Source: Trema orientale (lineage: Eukaryota; Streptophyta; Magnoliopsida; Rosales; Cannabaceae). From it: DNA of 64,000 nucleotides. Positions 35,401 through 46,726 of this stretch are shown here, in pieces. Within the stretch, counting starts at the first letter, position 1; every line of letters begins with the position of its first letter. The DNA is taken from positions 989,165 through 1,053,164 of the forward strand of contig JXTC01000028.1 of the NCBI GenBank assembly GCA_002914845.1. Reading direction: 5' to 3'. Under the pieces are notes generated by a model. The model had not been told where the DNA came from. It saw nothing but the letters and a program-made list of their open reading frames with translations, and did not search any database. A program made the position numbers and the translations under genes.

Positions 35401-36241
35401 CAATTTCTCAAAATTTATAACAATTCTAACCTACTACAAAAATCACCAAACTTTGGGGAGCTATTCTACAGGTCATGAGGATCCTAATGGTGCCAAGAAT
35501 GCAGTTCTATGGTCCATAGGTAAACCCTATAAAGCTCCAAAAGTCACTACCCAAAGTTTCAGATGTTTTCAGATTCATAGTACTAACTTTAATTGGCTAT
35601 AACTCTCTATTTATAAGTCCATTTTTTATGAATTATATACCTTTGGAAAGCTAATTCGATAAGCTTTCCAACCATAGAAAATATGACTCAATAAAACAAC
35701 TCAAAACCTCTATAAATGCAATGGCAATCGCTGATGCGTTTTCTACCTTTTGTGAAATATTCAAAAATCCATAACCTTCTATTTACCTAACCAAATTACT
35801 CAAAATTTATCTTGCTTGAATCCTAATTTCAATAGGCTTTATCCTATATCAGATTTATCCTAATAGTTCATGAATTATTTATGGGTAAATTAAAGCCTTA
35901 AACCTGGACATGCAATTCCAATCCCCAAAAATCTAGTTAGTGCATGTAGACTCAGTAGATTACAGTTAATTAGTTTAACATTGGAATGAATTGAATCCTC
36001 TTCTTGCTTCTCCTTCTTCCTTAAAACTATATAGTTGCCTCTCTGCCTTTCCCATAAAGCGTACGTATAAAATGGAGCAAATTATCAAACCCTTAGGGTT
36101 TCTTAAACTGTCTCTAATTGAATTACCAAATTGACCCTTATTAAACTTTTATAGATAAAAGCTAATTAAACTTTTCATTTATCCTTATATTTTTTATATT
36201 ATATAAATAAATCTTCTTTTTTTTAAGTACTGGACGTCACA
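32443..36241 (-). mobile_element. Gypsy-like solo LTR (2.15 kb without its own insertion)
   Basis: The ends are TGTCACACCC and GGACGTCACA, with the exact 5-bp duplication TTATT (32438-32442 and 36242-36246). The complement of the first end, GGGTGTGACA, is how many plant chromovirus-type gypsy LTRs finish, so the likely orientation is minus. It holds a nested copia-type solo LTR at 33145-34787. Deleting it restores the copia-2 3' region seen in copia-4. Confidence 0.85.
33145..34787 (-). mobile_element. 1,643 bp copia-type solo LTR nested in the gypsy-like solo LTR
   Basis: The exact 5-bp duplication ATTTA (33140-33144 and 34788-34792) flanks ends TGCTGGTGTT and ATTCCAATA. Read on the minus strand it starts TATTGGAATAATG, one change from the common TGTTGGAATAATG copia LTR start, and contains TTCCGCTGCAT towards the end, also typical. 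No coding domains. Confidence 0.85.
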
Positions 36242-36678
36242 TTATTAGTGACATTCATTTTTTTTAGATTTTCACATAGACTCTGAATTTTATATATATG
36301 ATGATATTTTTTATAATTTTTTTCTTTCCTAATATGGTTTAACATAAAATTTGCAGGTAATGTATTAAGAGTAAAAACTAAAGTCGATCTCACTTAAGTT
36401 TAAGTAGGACTAGTTGAAAATAGGTATGATTAAGATTACATTGTATGTAATTTCCATGCCACATTCCATGCTCGATCTATATCATTCAGGTGTATTAATA
36501 CAGTGATCATTGAGGATTCTAGCTGTCATTTATATAAGTGCAGGGATGAGCACTTTGGTCTCATATTAGTTTGTCTGATGGACCAGATTGTTACATCAGG
36601 GATATTCAAAAATAATATGGCATTTCATGGCTAGCCTTCATTTTAACAATATATTATCTTTGGTACATATGTGCCCTA

Positions 36679-36688
36679 AGCGGGAGAT
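36679..36688 (+). other. copia-2 polypurine tract
   Basis: AAGCGGGAGA just before the 3' LTR matches AAGTGGGAGA at the same place in copia-4; it primes plus-strand DNA synthesis in active elements. Confidence 0.8.
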
Positions 36689-37231
36689 TGTTAGAAAATT
36701 TTATATTTCCTATTAATTGTATGATCCATGTATTGATTTAATTATATTTGCTCATATTATTTTGTTTGGACCTTATATAGTGATCTATTAAGCTGGACCA
36801 AAATATCCATTACGTACGGGTTAAAATGGGGATACCCACTTAGACAACCAACTAGGGTTGATGGATATCTTAGGTGAGTTGTTTATATAGAGTTAAATTA
36901 GACTTGTGGTCCCCACACACTAAAAGATATGACATTCCATCATTACCATCCCTTAGGTAGCTACCATCATTACCAAAAGGGAAAATCTATAGAGCACCTT
37001 TAAGTTTTTGGTTGTGGAAGATTCCAAAACCCTCAAGACCTAAAGTCATTCCATTTTTGCTTCTGCTTAAGAGTTAACCATCAAGTCATTAGCCATTATT
37101 AGCCATGGACACGAGTAATCAAAACAATCTCTTAACCTAATTATTTAGCATGAACGATCCTCATAAGAGTGGCATTCGGTGTTGGTCAACCCTATATATA
37201 TATATATGTATATATATTTCATTTTGTAATA
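36689..37231 (+). repeat. copia-2 3' LTR
   Basis: 543 bp from TGTTAGAAAATTTTATATTT to TTTTGTAATA. It aligns with the 5' LTR pieces at 20076-22536, with many differences between the two, so the insertion is old. Confidence 0.85.
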
Positions 37232-37969
37232 GTTGTTATAAACAAAACTAAGTAAAAATAGATTTTAGAGAAAGTGTAAATACTAAGAATATCATGAAGG
37301 ACACAAGAATTTTATGTACTCTAGCTTTTGGCTGACTTCTATAGAAAAAGCAAAGAATATCAGGACCACAAACAACACAACGATTTACATAGATTACCTT
37401 GGCTACTCTAAGATTCCATTAATCGCTTTGTAGATTGTTTTGTTGTAACTCTGTGAGTAAACGTTTTTTTTTAAATTGATTTGTTGATAATATTTCCTCC
37501 TGATGTGAGGTTTTGAGGGGAAATGAAATTAAAATCTGCTGTAAAAATAACAAGAGATCTATAAAAGCAGAGACGAAGTCAGAGAATTATTTTAGTAGGG
37601 GACATAGATGAAATTAATTTTTTTAAAATAGATTGGTAACAATTATAGTTGATCTCTATATTATTTGATTTAAAGTACAATAGTCAAATCATGAGTTTAA
37701 TTTTCATTTTTCTAACATAGAGAACAACTTTAAGATTTATCACTTCTTGTCTACTATATATGCATTTAACAAAAAAAAAAAATCATAATTAAGCAATAAA
37801 AGTTACAAAACCTAAAAAGAAAAATATAATTAAGAATTTTGAGCAAATTTACCAACATATACATATATTAAAAAAATTAAACACACATTTGAATATGCTT
37901 ATCAGATTTATTTTTCTCAACAATATATTTAGATATATGATGTAAAAATTATTAGTTATAAAAGAATAA
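37232..37969. other. Intergenic, no gene seen
   Basis: AT-rich with no coding-like frame. The last nine bases (AAAGAATAA) are the target duplication of the next element. Confidence 0.55.
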
Positions 37970-38350
37970 GGGCTTCTTTCAAAATTCCAGGCCAAAATAC
38001 CAAAAACTGAAAATTTTCAAATGGGCCAAAATATTTGAAAAATTCTAAATTAATTTAGAAAAATATCACTTTTTAAAAAATAACACTTTTAATAAATATT
38101 TAGAAATTTATATTTTTCTTCAAAATTAGTATTTTTCAATGGTTCTCGAGGTAAATAGTTGGGTTATTTGAGATAACTAGTATTTTTCAATGGTAATCAA
38201 GGTAACTTTATTGGCTACTTCAAATATTTCATCAATTACTAAAAAATGATATTTTCTAAATACTTTTAAAAGTGGTATTTTTCTAATTAAAATCCAAGAT
38301 TTTTCATTTTTTTTTTTTGGAAAAATTACCATAAAAAATCACATTTCCTC
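37970..38350 (+). mobile_element. 381 bp Mutator-like non-autonomous element, copy A
   Basis: It starts GGGCTTCTTTCAAAATTCC and ends CACATTTCCTC. It is flanked by AAAGAATAA (37961-37969) and AAAGGATAA (38351-38359), an 8-of-9 match. Copy B at 39260-39677 is its inverted relative. The ends are not good inverted repeats of each other, so this resembles plant non-TIR Mutator-like elements. No ORF. Confidence 0.7.
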
Positions 38351-38799
38351 AAAGGATAATTTATAGATATAAAAATAATTGAGAGAAACTTATAATATAT
38401 TTAAAATAGTTATATACTGGTTAGAAATTAGGAAAAAGAACTAAAAGAAAACTAAGCTTTAAGTTTGGTCAATACATAAATCTGATTTTTAGTAGGGGCA
38501 ATTTGTACTATTAATAAATAAAATAGATGTTTTTTTGCCCTCAAACATCCCTGGATGAAAGTTTACTATGTTACAAAAAAATACATTTTAGAAAAATAAC
38601 TTATATTTGTAGCTAAGAGAAGTGTACTTCGTACTAAATATGTATCATCTCATCTAAATAATAAAAGTTAAAAAAACTCTGCTAAAAAAAATTATGATTG
38701 TATGATTTGAATGTTCAGTGGATTGCTATTGCACTGTTTCAGAAATAATTTTGGGTTTCGAACACTTCTACCTAAAAAAAAGTAAAAAAAGAATTATAG

Positions 38800-39170
38800 A
38801 AATACTGTGCATCAGATTTTTTTTCCAATTCCCGTACTGCTTTTTTTTAAAAAAATATTACTTTTTTAAATGTTTCTAGAAAAATATTATTTTTAAAATG
38901 GTTACTAGTTACTATTGTCTGAAAACTGGTTATCGGTTACCAGTTTCCAGTTATAAATACCTTTGATTTCTGGTTACCAGTGCCCGAAAACTGGTTACCA
39001 GTTCCTAGTAACTATTTTAGAAAATGACATGTTTCTAAACACTTTTTAAAAAGTGGTATTTTTCTAAAATATAAGCTAACAGATCTAAAAACATTGAGAA
39101 TATCGTATTTTTCCAATTCCTTTCTAAAAATACCGTACAATGGGTAATTTTCATTATAATATTCCATCTA
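38800..39170. repeat. Foldback-type repeat with GGTTACCAGTT core
   Basis: AT-rich arms, AATACTGTGCATCAG on the left and a right arm whose complement contains TACGGTATTTTTAGAAAG, enclose a core with ACTGGTTATCGGTTACCAG and GGTTACCAGTTCCTAG. The same plan occurs at 8345-8720, and the core words form the 5.05-6.56 kb tract. Confidence 0.45.
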
Positions 39171-39259
39171 ATTTGCACTTCATAAAATGCATCCAATCCA
39201 ACCCGCAAAAATGACTTCAACCGATCCAATATCAGTTATTTAGGACAACTTTTTATAAG

Positions 39260-39677
39260 GAGGAAATTTGATTTTTTATGGTAAATTTTCAAAAAATTTG
39301 AAAAATCCCGAAATTTTAAATTGTTCTGAAAAATCTCAGAGTTAATTATAAAAATATCACTTTTCAAAGCATTTAAAAAAATACTATTTTTTATGAATTG
39401 ATGAGGTACTTAATATAGCTAGTTGAGTTACTGGAGGTAACTTGAACAATTATTTCAAGTAAATGGATTGGTTACTCTAAGTAACCTAACTGGTGACCTC
39501 GAGTACCATTGAAAAATACTAAATTTAAAGAAAAAATGGTATTTTTTTAAAAGTGGTATTTTTCAAATAATACTTGTGATGTTTTTCTAAATCAATCCGG
39601 GATTTTTTAAAAACATCAGCCCATCTGGAATTTTTCAACTTTTAGTACTTTGGGCCTAGAATTTTGTAGGAAGCCCA
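39260..39677 (-). mobile_element. 418 bp Mutator-like non-autonomous element, copy B
   Basis: Inverted relative of copy A; read on the minus strand it starts TGGGCTTCCTACAAAATTC and ends CAAATTTCCTC. It is flanked by TTTTATAAG (39251-39259) and ATTTATAAG (39678-39686), an 8-of-9 match. The two copies have different target duplications, so they inserted independently. Confidence 0.7.
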
Positions 39678-39883
39678 ATTTATAAGCTCATATACTTTGT
39701 TTTTAGTTAATTTTTTGTTCTAGATTATACAACTATATCTATACCTCTTTTTCTTTTTCTTTTTTTTGAAATGAAAATCTTCTTACTGCTAAAGGTCTGC
39801 AAGTATAACCTTAGAAATAAAGTATGGACATGAACCACCTTAATTTTATCTACTTGAGTACGAATTGTAAAAAAAAAAAAAAA

Positions 39884-39978
39884 GCTAGATCATGGGCCAC
39901 CATATATTGCAAAAAAAGCTAGATCATGGGCCACCATATATTGCAAAAGAAGCTAAATTATGGGCTACCATATATAAA
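39884..39978. repeat. 34-bp tandem repeat, about 2.8 copies
   Basis: GCTAGATCATGGGCCACCAT recurs at 39884, 39918 and (diverged) 39952. The first two copies are identical over the unit. This is a recent local duplication. Confidence 0.9.
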
Positions 39979-40853
39979 AGAGCGGTTGGCTCTCTTTTTA
40001 CTATTCAAAATTTAGTCAAGTTATTTTGTCTTCTAGCAAATTCTTTCTTTGGATAACTACACTATTTTGTTTTTTTTTTCCCTTACATAGTAGCACCAAA
40101 CCTAGTTTTAGAAAAAATTTGACTCCTTTTTACGTGTTTGACCCATGCTCATCATTTTTCGTATTTTTTTTATTTTAAAAAGATGTAGTTATAACACATC
40201 AAAATCTAAGTTTAAAAAAATAACCAACCTATAGATATATATCAATGTGTAAATTATAAACTATATATAATTAGAATTATATATAAATTATAGAATTTTA
40301 TAAATATATATATTTATAGAATTTTATGTATGTAAAATAAATGCAGATTAAATTGGTTCAGATGTTTTTAAATTAAAAAATATATATTTGATATGTGAAA
40401 GTAAGGATTTCAAAATTTCAATCTAATTGGATATGCGCATTTTACAGATCATTGGATCGATTTGTGAGAATTTGATTGAATTGGACGAATTAAATGGTTT
40501 CAAAGGTTGTCATTCCGTATAGGCGGATATGATATATTAATAACATAGTGCTACATTTTACATAGACGGATAATGATAATAACTAAAGTCTAAAATTTAG
40601 TATGTCTTTTTCACGTCATTTTCAGAAAGTGCATGCATATATTGGAGGGTCCATTAAATATAATCTCGAGTCCAGATGAAAATTAATTAGAAGAAAAACA
40701 TGTTATCCAGCACACATCAACATTATTTGAAATATACCATCAACTATGGCCAATTTGTTTAATTATCTACTACCAAAGAACTAAAAAAACTGCACCTTCT
40801 ACTCAAAAAAAAAAAAAAAAAAAAAAAAACTGCACCTTCTACTCAGAAAGTAA
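39979..40853. other. AT-rich intergenic, no gene seen
   Basis: Contains a 24-base A run near 40807-40830 between two GCACCTTCTACTC words that begin the following repeat array. Confidence 0.55.
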
Positions 40854-41222
40854 AAGAATAAATATATTAAAAAAAAAATTGCATCTTCTACTCAGAAAAT
40901 AATATCATTAAAAATATATATATACAAATTGCAGCACTAGGAAATTGATATGAAGACTTGTTCTTGTGAAAATTCATGAAAGAGTCAAAGGTATGTAAAA
41001 TAATCAAATCAAATTAAATATTTCCAAGAGCCACAATAATTGCCAATTGGTACTTTCTTGTGTTATTTTAAAGTAAAATTTATGAAAGTAAAAGAACAAA
41101 CTTTTAGTTCTACTCAATGAACTAAAAGAATAAATATATTAAAAAAACTGTACCTTCTACTCAGAAAGTAATATCATTAAAAATATATATATATAAATTA
41201 CAGCACTAGAATATTGATTTGC
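40854..41222 (+). repeat. Tandem array of a ~280-bp unit, left part
   Basis: The landmarks CACCTTCTACTCAGAAAGTA, GCAGCACTAG, ATTCATGAAAGAGTCAAAGG and CAAGAGCCAC recur in order. Starts are near 40.83-40.88 kb and 41.15 kb here, and again at 45.93 and 46.21 kb beyond copia-4. The ATTCATGAAAG to AAGAGCCA segment also resembles DNA upstream of the cysteine-rich peptide copy 1 (14.03-14.12 kb). The array may therefore be amplified upstream sequence of that gene family. Confidence 0.75.
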
Positions 41223-41223
41223 A

Positions 41224-42301
41224 GTTGCTCCACCTGATAAGGCACAGAAGAAGCAAGATGAGCAAAGTTGCTTCTTTTGTGGAAAGGGTGGACACGTGAA
41301 GAAGGAATCCGCTAAGTATAAAACTTAGCGTGTTAAGAAGGGTAAGCTTTTCATTTATGTATATTCTGAAGTTAATTTAACTTCTATACCTAAGGACACT
41401 TAGTGGATAGATTCTGGTACTATTACTTACATAAGTATTTCCATGCAGGGTTGCCTGTAGAGCCAAAAGCCAAGTGATGCTGAAAGAGTCATCTATGTGG
41501 GCGACAACCATATAGCTTTAGTGGAGGCCATTGGGCACTTTAGATTGTCTTTAAATTCTAGAAAATATTTGGATTTGTATGAGACTTTTGTGGTACCGTA
41601 TTTAACACAGAATTTGGTTTCAGTTTTGGTGTCGGACAAATTTGGTTATTCTTGTTCTTTCGGAAATAATTTATTTAGTCTTATATGTGATTCGAATGTT
41701 GTTGGTACTGTTGTTCTTATTGACAGTCTTTATATGTTAAATACACAACTCTCCATTAATGAAACTTTGCATATTAATTCAATAGGTACAAAACGAAAAT
41801 TAACTAATGAGGACTCATCGATGCTGTGGCACAGACACTTAGGACATATTTCTAAACAACGAATTAAACGTCTTGTGTCTGATAGAATCCTTGATCCCCT
41901 TGATTTGGCAAACTTTAAAGTCTGCGTCGAGTGTATAAAGGGGAAATAGACAAACGTTAGGAAGTTAGGTACAAATAGGAGCTCTGGCATCTTAGAACTA
42001 ATACATACGGACATATGTGGTCTATTCCCTATAGCTTCTTAGAATGGACAACAGTACTTTATCACATTCATAGATGATTATTCTCGTTATGGATACATAT
42101 ACTTAATTTATGAGAAGTCACAATCATTTGATGTATTTAAGGCTTATAAAACTGAGGTTGAAAATCAGCTTGGTAAGAAAATTAAGGCTATCAAATTTGA
42201 TCGTAGTGGTGAGCACTATGATCGGTATGACGGATCAGGTGAGCATCGTCCTACAATACACTATATCTATGAAAACTAACATCAATGGTGTTACTGAATG
42301 A
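41224..42301 (+). pseudogene. copia-4 zinc knuckle, pre-integrase and integrase
   Basis: The knuckle reads CFFCGKGGHVKKES: its last cysteine is replaced by serine. The protease edge WIDSGTITY at about 41410 keeps the D-S-G triad. Pre-integrase (41497-41949) is open for 150 codons, ending CVECIKGK. Integrase continues to about 42330 with HTDICGLF and a broken catalytic centre. Confidence 0.85.
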
Positions 42302-42751
42302 TGCAATAGGACACTAAAGGATATGGTAAGGAGTATGATCAGTCATTCTACCTTACCAAAATCAATATGGGGAGAAAACTGTAGCATATATCCTTAACAG
42401 AGTACCAAGCAAAGCAATAGCCAAAATCCTTTATGTACTCTGAACTGGGCAAAAGCCCAATATAAGTCATTTACACATATGGGGTTGTCCAACTAAGGCA
42501 AGGTATTACAAGCCGAATGAAAAGAAACTGGACTCAAGAATCGTAAGCTGCTATTTTGTTGGGTATTCTGAAAGATCAAGAGGCTATAAGTTTTATGATC
42601 CCATAGTAAAGTCTTTCTTTAAGACAGGAAATACAAAATTTCTTGAGGATATTGAGTTTGGGAGGGAAGATAAGGTTAGGAACATTATTCTTGAAGAAGA
42701 ATTTGTTCCTCTTCCTATAGTTGCTATTGATAATGGTCAGGACACTCATGG

Positions 42752-43120
42752 CATATTTGGTATAGGGGAATGAACTTAGGAATGAAATCATCATTCCTAT
42801 TCCATTGTTTGCTTTGACATTGAATAAAGGAATAATGATTCCTATGGAATTAAAGTTCCATTATTTGATGGAATTGTATTTCCATCCAAAAAACTATGGA
42901 ATCACCATTCCACTATTTTATCCATATTTTAGAAACATTACTTTTCTTTGTTGCCCTACTAGGACATCTAAAAGTAAGGATATTTTGGTCAATATAGTAC
43001 TTATTCAATTCCATTCTACTAAATCAACCAAACAACAAAATATCATTTCTATTCCTATTCCAATTCCACTTTATTACAATTCTCATTACCATTCCTATTC
43101 CATTCTACCAACCAAACATG
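42752..43120. mobile_element. MITE of 369 bp inside copia-4
   Basis: It splits sequence continuous in copia-1 and copia-2 (GGTCAGGACACTCA joining GATCCTG). The ends are CATATTTGGTAT and, on the complement, CATGTTTGGTTGG. The interior is rich in GGAAT/ATTCC words. Flanks ACTCATGG and ACTTCAAG could be a decayed 8-bp hAT duplication. The 119-codon frame inside it is chance. Confidence 0.65.
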
Positions 43121-43379
43121 ACTTCAAGATCCTGTACTTGACAATATCATTGTTCAAGATGTAATTGCTTCAGTTCAAGACAATGTTCAGGACGTTCTTG
43201 TACCAGTTGAGGTAAATGCTCCTATAGAGAAAACTCAACAACCTCAAGAACTAGTGCCTTTAAGAAGGTCCACTAGAGAAAGGGGAAGTGCGATTCCGGA
43301 TGATTATGTCGTATATCTCTAGGAACATGAGTTTGACATCAGGATAGTGGAAGATGATCCAATCAACTTCACACAAGTC

Positions 43380-44954
43380 AAACAAAGTTCTAATTCTCAA
43401 AAGTGAATCGATGCCATGAATGAGGAAATAAAGTCTATGAGAGACAACGATGTTTGGGATCTCGTCAAATTGCCTGAAAGTACAAAGCCAATTAGTTGTA
43501 AATAGATATTTAAGACCAAACGGGATTAAAAAGGCAATATCGAGAGATATAAGGCACGTATTGTCGCTAAAGGCTTCACTCAGTAGGAAGGCATTGACTT
43601 TAAAGAGACCTTCTCTCCGGTTGCTTCGAAGGACTCTTTTAGAATTATTATGGCACTTGTGGCTCATTATGACCTTGAGCTTCATCAGATAGACGTTAAG
43701 ACAGGGTTTCTCAATAGAGATATTGATAAGACAATATATATGGTGCAACCAGAAAACTTTGTATCAGGAGATCCAAAGTCTATAATTTGCAAACTCAAGA
43801 AGTCCATCTATAGTCTCAAGCAGGCTTCCCATCAATGGTATCACAAATTTCATAAGGCAATTCTCTCCTTCAGTTTTGAGGTGAATCTTGTTGATGATTG
43901 TATATACCATAAGTTTAGTGGGAGTAAGTTTATCTTCCTGGTGCTTCATGTTGATGATATACTACTAGTAAGTAGTGATATAGGCTTATTGCACCATACT
44001 AAGAGATTTCTTGCAAAGAATTTCAAAATAAAAGATCTTAGAATCGCCTCTTTTGTATTGGATATACAGATACACCGAGATCGTTCTCAGGGCATCCTTG
44101 CGTTATCATGAAAGAGCTATATCGAGAGGGTGATCAATAGATTTAGGATGGATAAATGTGCACCAAAAAATACACCAGTATCTAAGGGAGATAAATTTAG
44201 CCCCAGTTAAAGTCCTAAGAATGATATTGATAAAGAAGTCATGCAACAGTTTCCTTATGCTTTGGCTGTAGGGAGTCTGATGTATGCTCAAGTATGTACA
44301 CATCCGGATCTTGCATTCATATCTAGCATATTGGGCAGATATATGACTAACCCTAGAGTGGATCATTGGAAGGCTACAAAGAAGGTTATGAGGTACCTAT
44401 ACAGAACAAAGGAATACATACTCACTTATCAGAGATCGGACATTTCAGAGATTATTGGGTACTCTGATTCTGATTTTGCTGGACACCTAGATAATAAAAG
44501 ATCCACATCAGGCTATGTCTTTCTTTTAGCTGGAGGAGCTATTTTCTAGAAGAGTGCCAAGCAGACACTCGTAACTACTTCAACTATGGAGGTAGAATTC
44601 ATAGCTTGTTATGAGGCATCCAATCAAGAAATATGACTGCGAAACTTTATCACTAGGATGCACATTGTAAATGGCATTGAAAGGCCATTGAAGCTTTATT
44701 GTGACAATAACTCGGCGGTTCTATATTCCAATAGCAATAGGAGCTCATCGAAGTCAAAACACATTGACATTAAGTTCCTAGCCGTTAGAGAAAGATTTCA
44801 GAGTCGTTTAGTGTCAATTGAGCATATCGGTATAAACTCTATGATAGCAGATCCGCTCACCCAAGGTTTACCACCTAAAGTCTTTCACGAGCACACTGCT
44901 CATATGAATGTTGTTTTTTTGGATGATGTGCAGTTTTGGTGGGGTATAATTTAG
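43380..44954 (+). pseudogene. copia-4 reverse transcriptase and RNase H
   Basis: RT frames at 43450-43692 and 43650-44111 overlap through a frameshift. Landmarks are QIDVKTGFLN, SIYSLKQASHQWY and LVLHVDDILLVSSD (catalytic VDD kept). RNase H frames at 44241-44549 (GYSDSDFAGHLDNKRSTSGY) and 44658-44954 (LYCDNNSAVLY, ADPLTQGLPPKVFHEH) cover the remainder to the polyprotein end. Confidence 0.88.
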
Positions 44955-45441
44955 TTTGGATGCTTATTATATGACACTTGTTTATATTTTGTATATGTAT
45001 TATATTCTGGTTGATGATGGTTTTCATTATAGACTCTGCTCAATTTTAATATATGATGCATTTTATATTTTCCTACTTTCCTACTATGGTTTAACAATAA
45101 AGTTTGCGGTAATGCAGTAAAAGGGAAAGACTAAGGTCCATCTCCATAAAGTTTTGGGAGGACCAGTTGGATATAGGCACGGTGAATCACATTGCGTGTA
45201 ATTTCTATGCCACATTCCATACTCGATCTATGTCATTCGGGTATATTAGTATGGTGATCATTGAGGGTTCTAGTTGCCATCCAAATAAGTGCAACGACGA
45301 GGGCTTTGGTTTCGTGCTAATATATCTGATGGATAGGATTGCAACTTCGGGGATATTCAGGAATAATATGGCATATTCATAGCCATATTTTAGTTTTACA
45401 ATACAATTGTATTTGGTACATATGTGACCTAAGTGGGAGAT

Positions 45442-45930
45442 TGTTAGGAAATTCTATTTCCTATGTTGGGCCACATATTTTAAACAATTTTATTGGGCCA
45501 TATTATTCTTAAACAGACCCAATTAGTGATTTAATTAAAGATGTGTCAGATATCCAATTGGATATGGATGCCAATGTGGATACCCTGTTAATCACCTAGT
45601 TGGGTGTGATGGATACCCAATAGAGGACTACTTAAAAAGAATATTAGGGTTATGGTCCCCACCATCTTTTCACGTACGCTTATTCTCTTTGTGGCCTGCT
45701 ATCAGTTACAGAGAGTTCCATCTGAATGTTTTAGGGATAATGCTGTATGGAAGACCAAAACTCCTAGGCAATCACAGTCAATTTCTAACGCTTTCGCCTT
45801 CGATTCATCGTCCAGGTTATAGTCATCTATCATAGACTCAGATATACTCAATGAATCCCTGCCTATAAATTTTGCATAAATGATCTAGGGTTTGTGTCTA
45901 GTTATTTGCAATCCCATATTCATCCTAGCA
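45442..45930 (+). repeat. copia-4 3' LTR
   Basis: Starts TGTTAGGAAATTC directly after the polypurine tract AAGTGGGAGAT and ends near CATCCTAGCA. Its right neighbour is the ~280-bp array unit. It shares only its first part and general layout with the copia-2 LTR. Confidence 0.75.
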
Positions 45931-46390
45931 CCTTCTACTCAGAAAGTAATATTATTAAAAATATATATATACAAATTGCAGCACTAGAATATTGATATGA
46001 AGACGTTCTTATGAAAATTCATGAAAGAGTCAAAGGTATGTAAAATAATCAGATCAAATTAAAGGTTTCCAAGAGCCACGATAATTGCCAATTGGTACTA
46101 TCTTGTGTTATTTTAAAGTAAAATTCATGAAAGTATAAGAATAAAATAAAAGAACAAACTTTTATTTGTACTCAAAGAAATAAAAGAATAAATATATTAA
46201 AAAAAATGGCACCTTCTACTCAGAAAGTAATATCACTAAAATTATATATATACGAATTGCAGCACTAGAATATTGATTTGAAGACTTGTTCCATAAAAGA
46301 GTCAAAGGTATGTAAAATAATCAAATCAAATTAAATATTTCCAAGAGCCACATTAATTGTCAATTGGTACTATCTTGTGTTTAAAATATT
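45931..46390 (+). repeat. Tandem array of the ~280-bp unit, right part
   Basis: One complete unit (45931 to about 46206) and a partial one (about 46207-46380). The left flank of copia-4 already contains the first ~70 bp of a unit, and the right flank starts again at the unit beginning, so the junctions are not those of a simple insertion. Confidence 0.75.
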
Positions 46391-46726
46391 GCTTAATTGA
46401 TCCCAATTTCATTGTACTTGGTGTTATATCATGTACTAAAAAACGTTTGGAGAGCTGAAATGTGCTAGTTAGTTCTTAAACTGGTCTCGTCATATATATT
46501 TACTTACTTAAAATATCTACTTTTTATCGAGTCGAGAGAGAAATTACCTCACATTGTGTAACCCAGTGATAATAATACAATATAAAAATAGGAAAAACAG
46601 AACAATTAAGAGAATGGCCAGCCTTATAAATATCTAATTTTAATCTTCTATATATTAAACTTTCATGTAACGAAAAGTTAATATTGCAAATGAAATAACA
46701 TTCAGGGAATTGGAGATAAAACTGCC

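Larger units (their letters stand above)
20076..37231 (+). mobile_element. copia-2: copia element swollen to 17 kb by nested insertions
   Basis: The framework is a 5' LTR (20076-22536, itself interrupted), primer site, gag, zinc knuckle, pre-integrase, integrase, RT, RNase H, polypurine tract and 3' LTR (36689-37231). Each gap coincides with a foreign insertion, most with TG...CA ends and 5-bp target duplications: 20262-21928, 24200-25799, about 27250-28770, 28888-30473, and 32443-36241 holding 33145-34787. Removing these leaves an element of normal size. All coding frames are broken. Confidence 0.88.
41224..45930 (+). mobile_element. copia-4: 5'-truncated copia element with 3' LTR
   Basis: Begins abruptly at the zinc knuckle and runs through protease, pre-integrase, integrase, RT and RNase H to a polypurine tract (45431-45441) and 489 bp 3' LTR (45442-45930). 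It lacks gag, primer site and 5' LTR, like copia-1, its closest relative here. A MITE interrupts the linker at 42752-43120. Stops are scattered throughout. It is embedded in the tandem array at 40.85-46.39 kb. Confidence 0.9.

Noticed and set aside
39884-39978. Regularly spaced repeat that might suggest a CRISPR-like array
   Set aside because: Units are directly adjacent with no unique spacers, and the context is a plant nuclear genome.
42805-43164. 119-codon open frame inside copia-4
   Set aside because: It lies within a MITE that interrupts the element; composition is Ile/Pro/Ser-rich shadow translation of ATTCC words.
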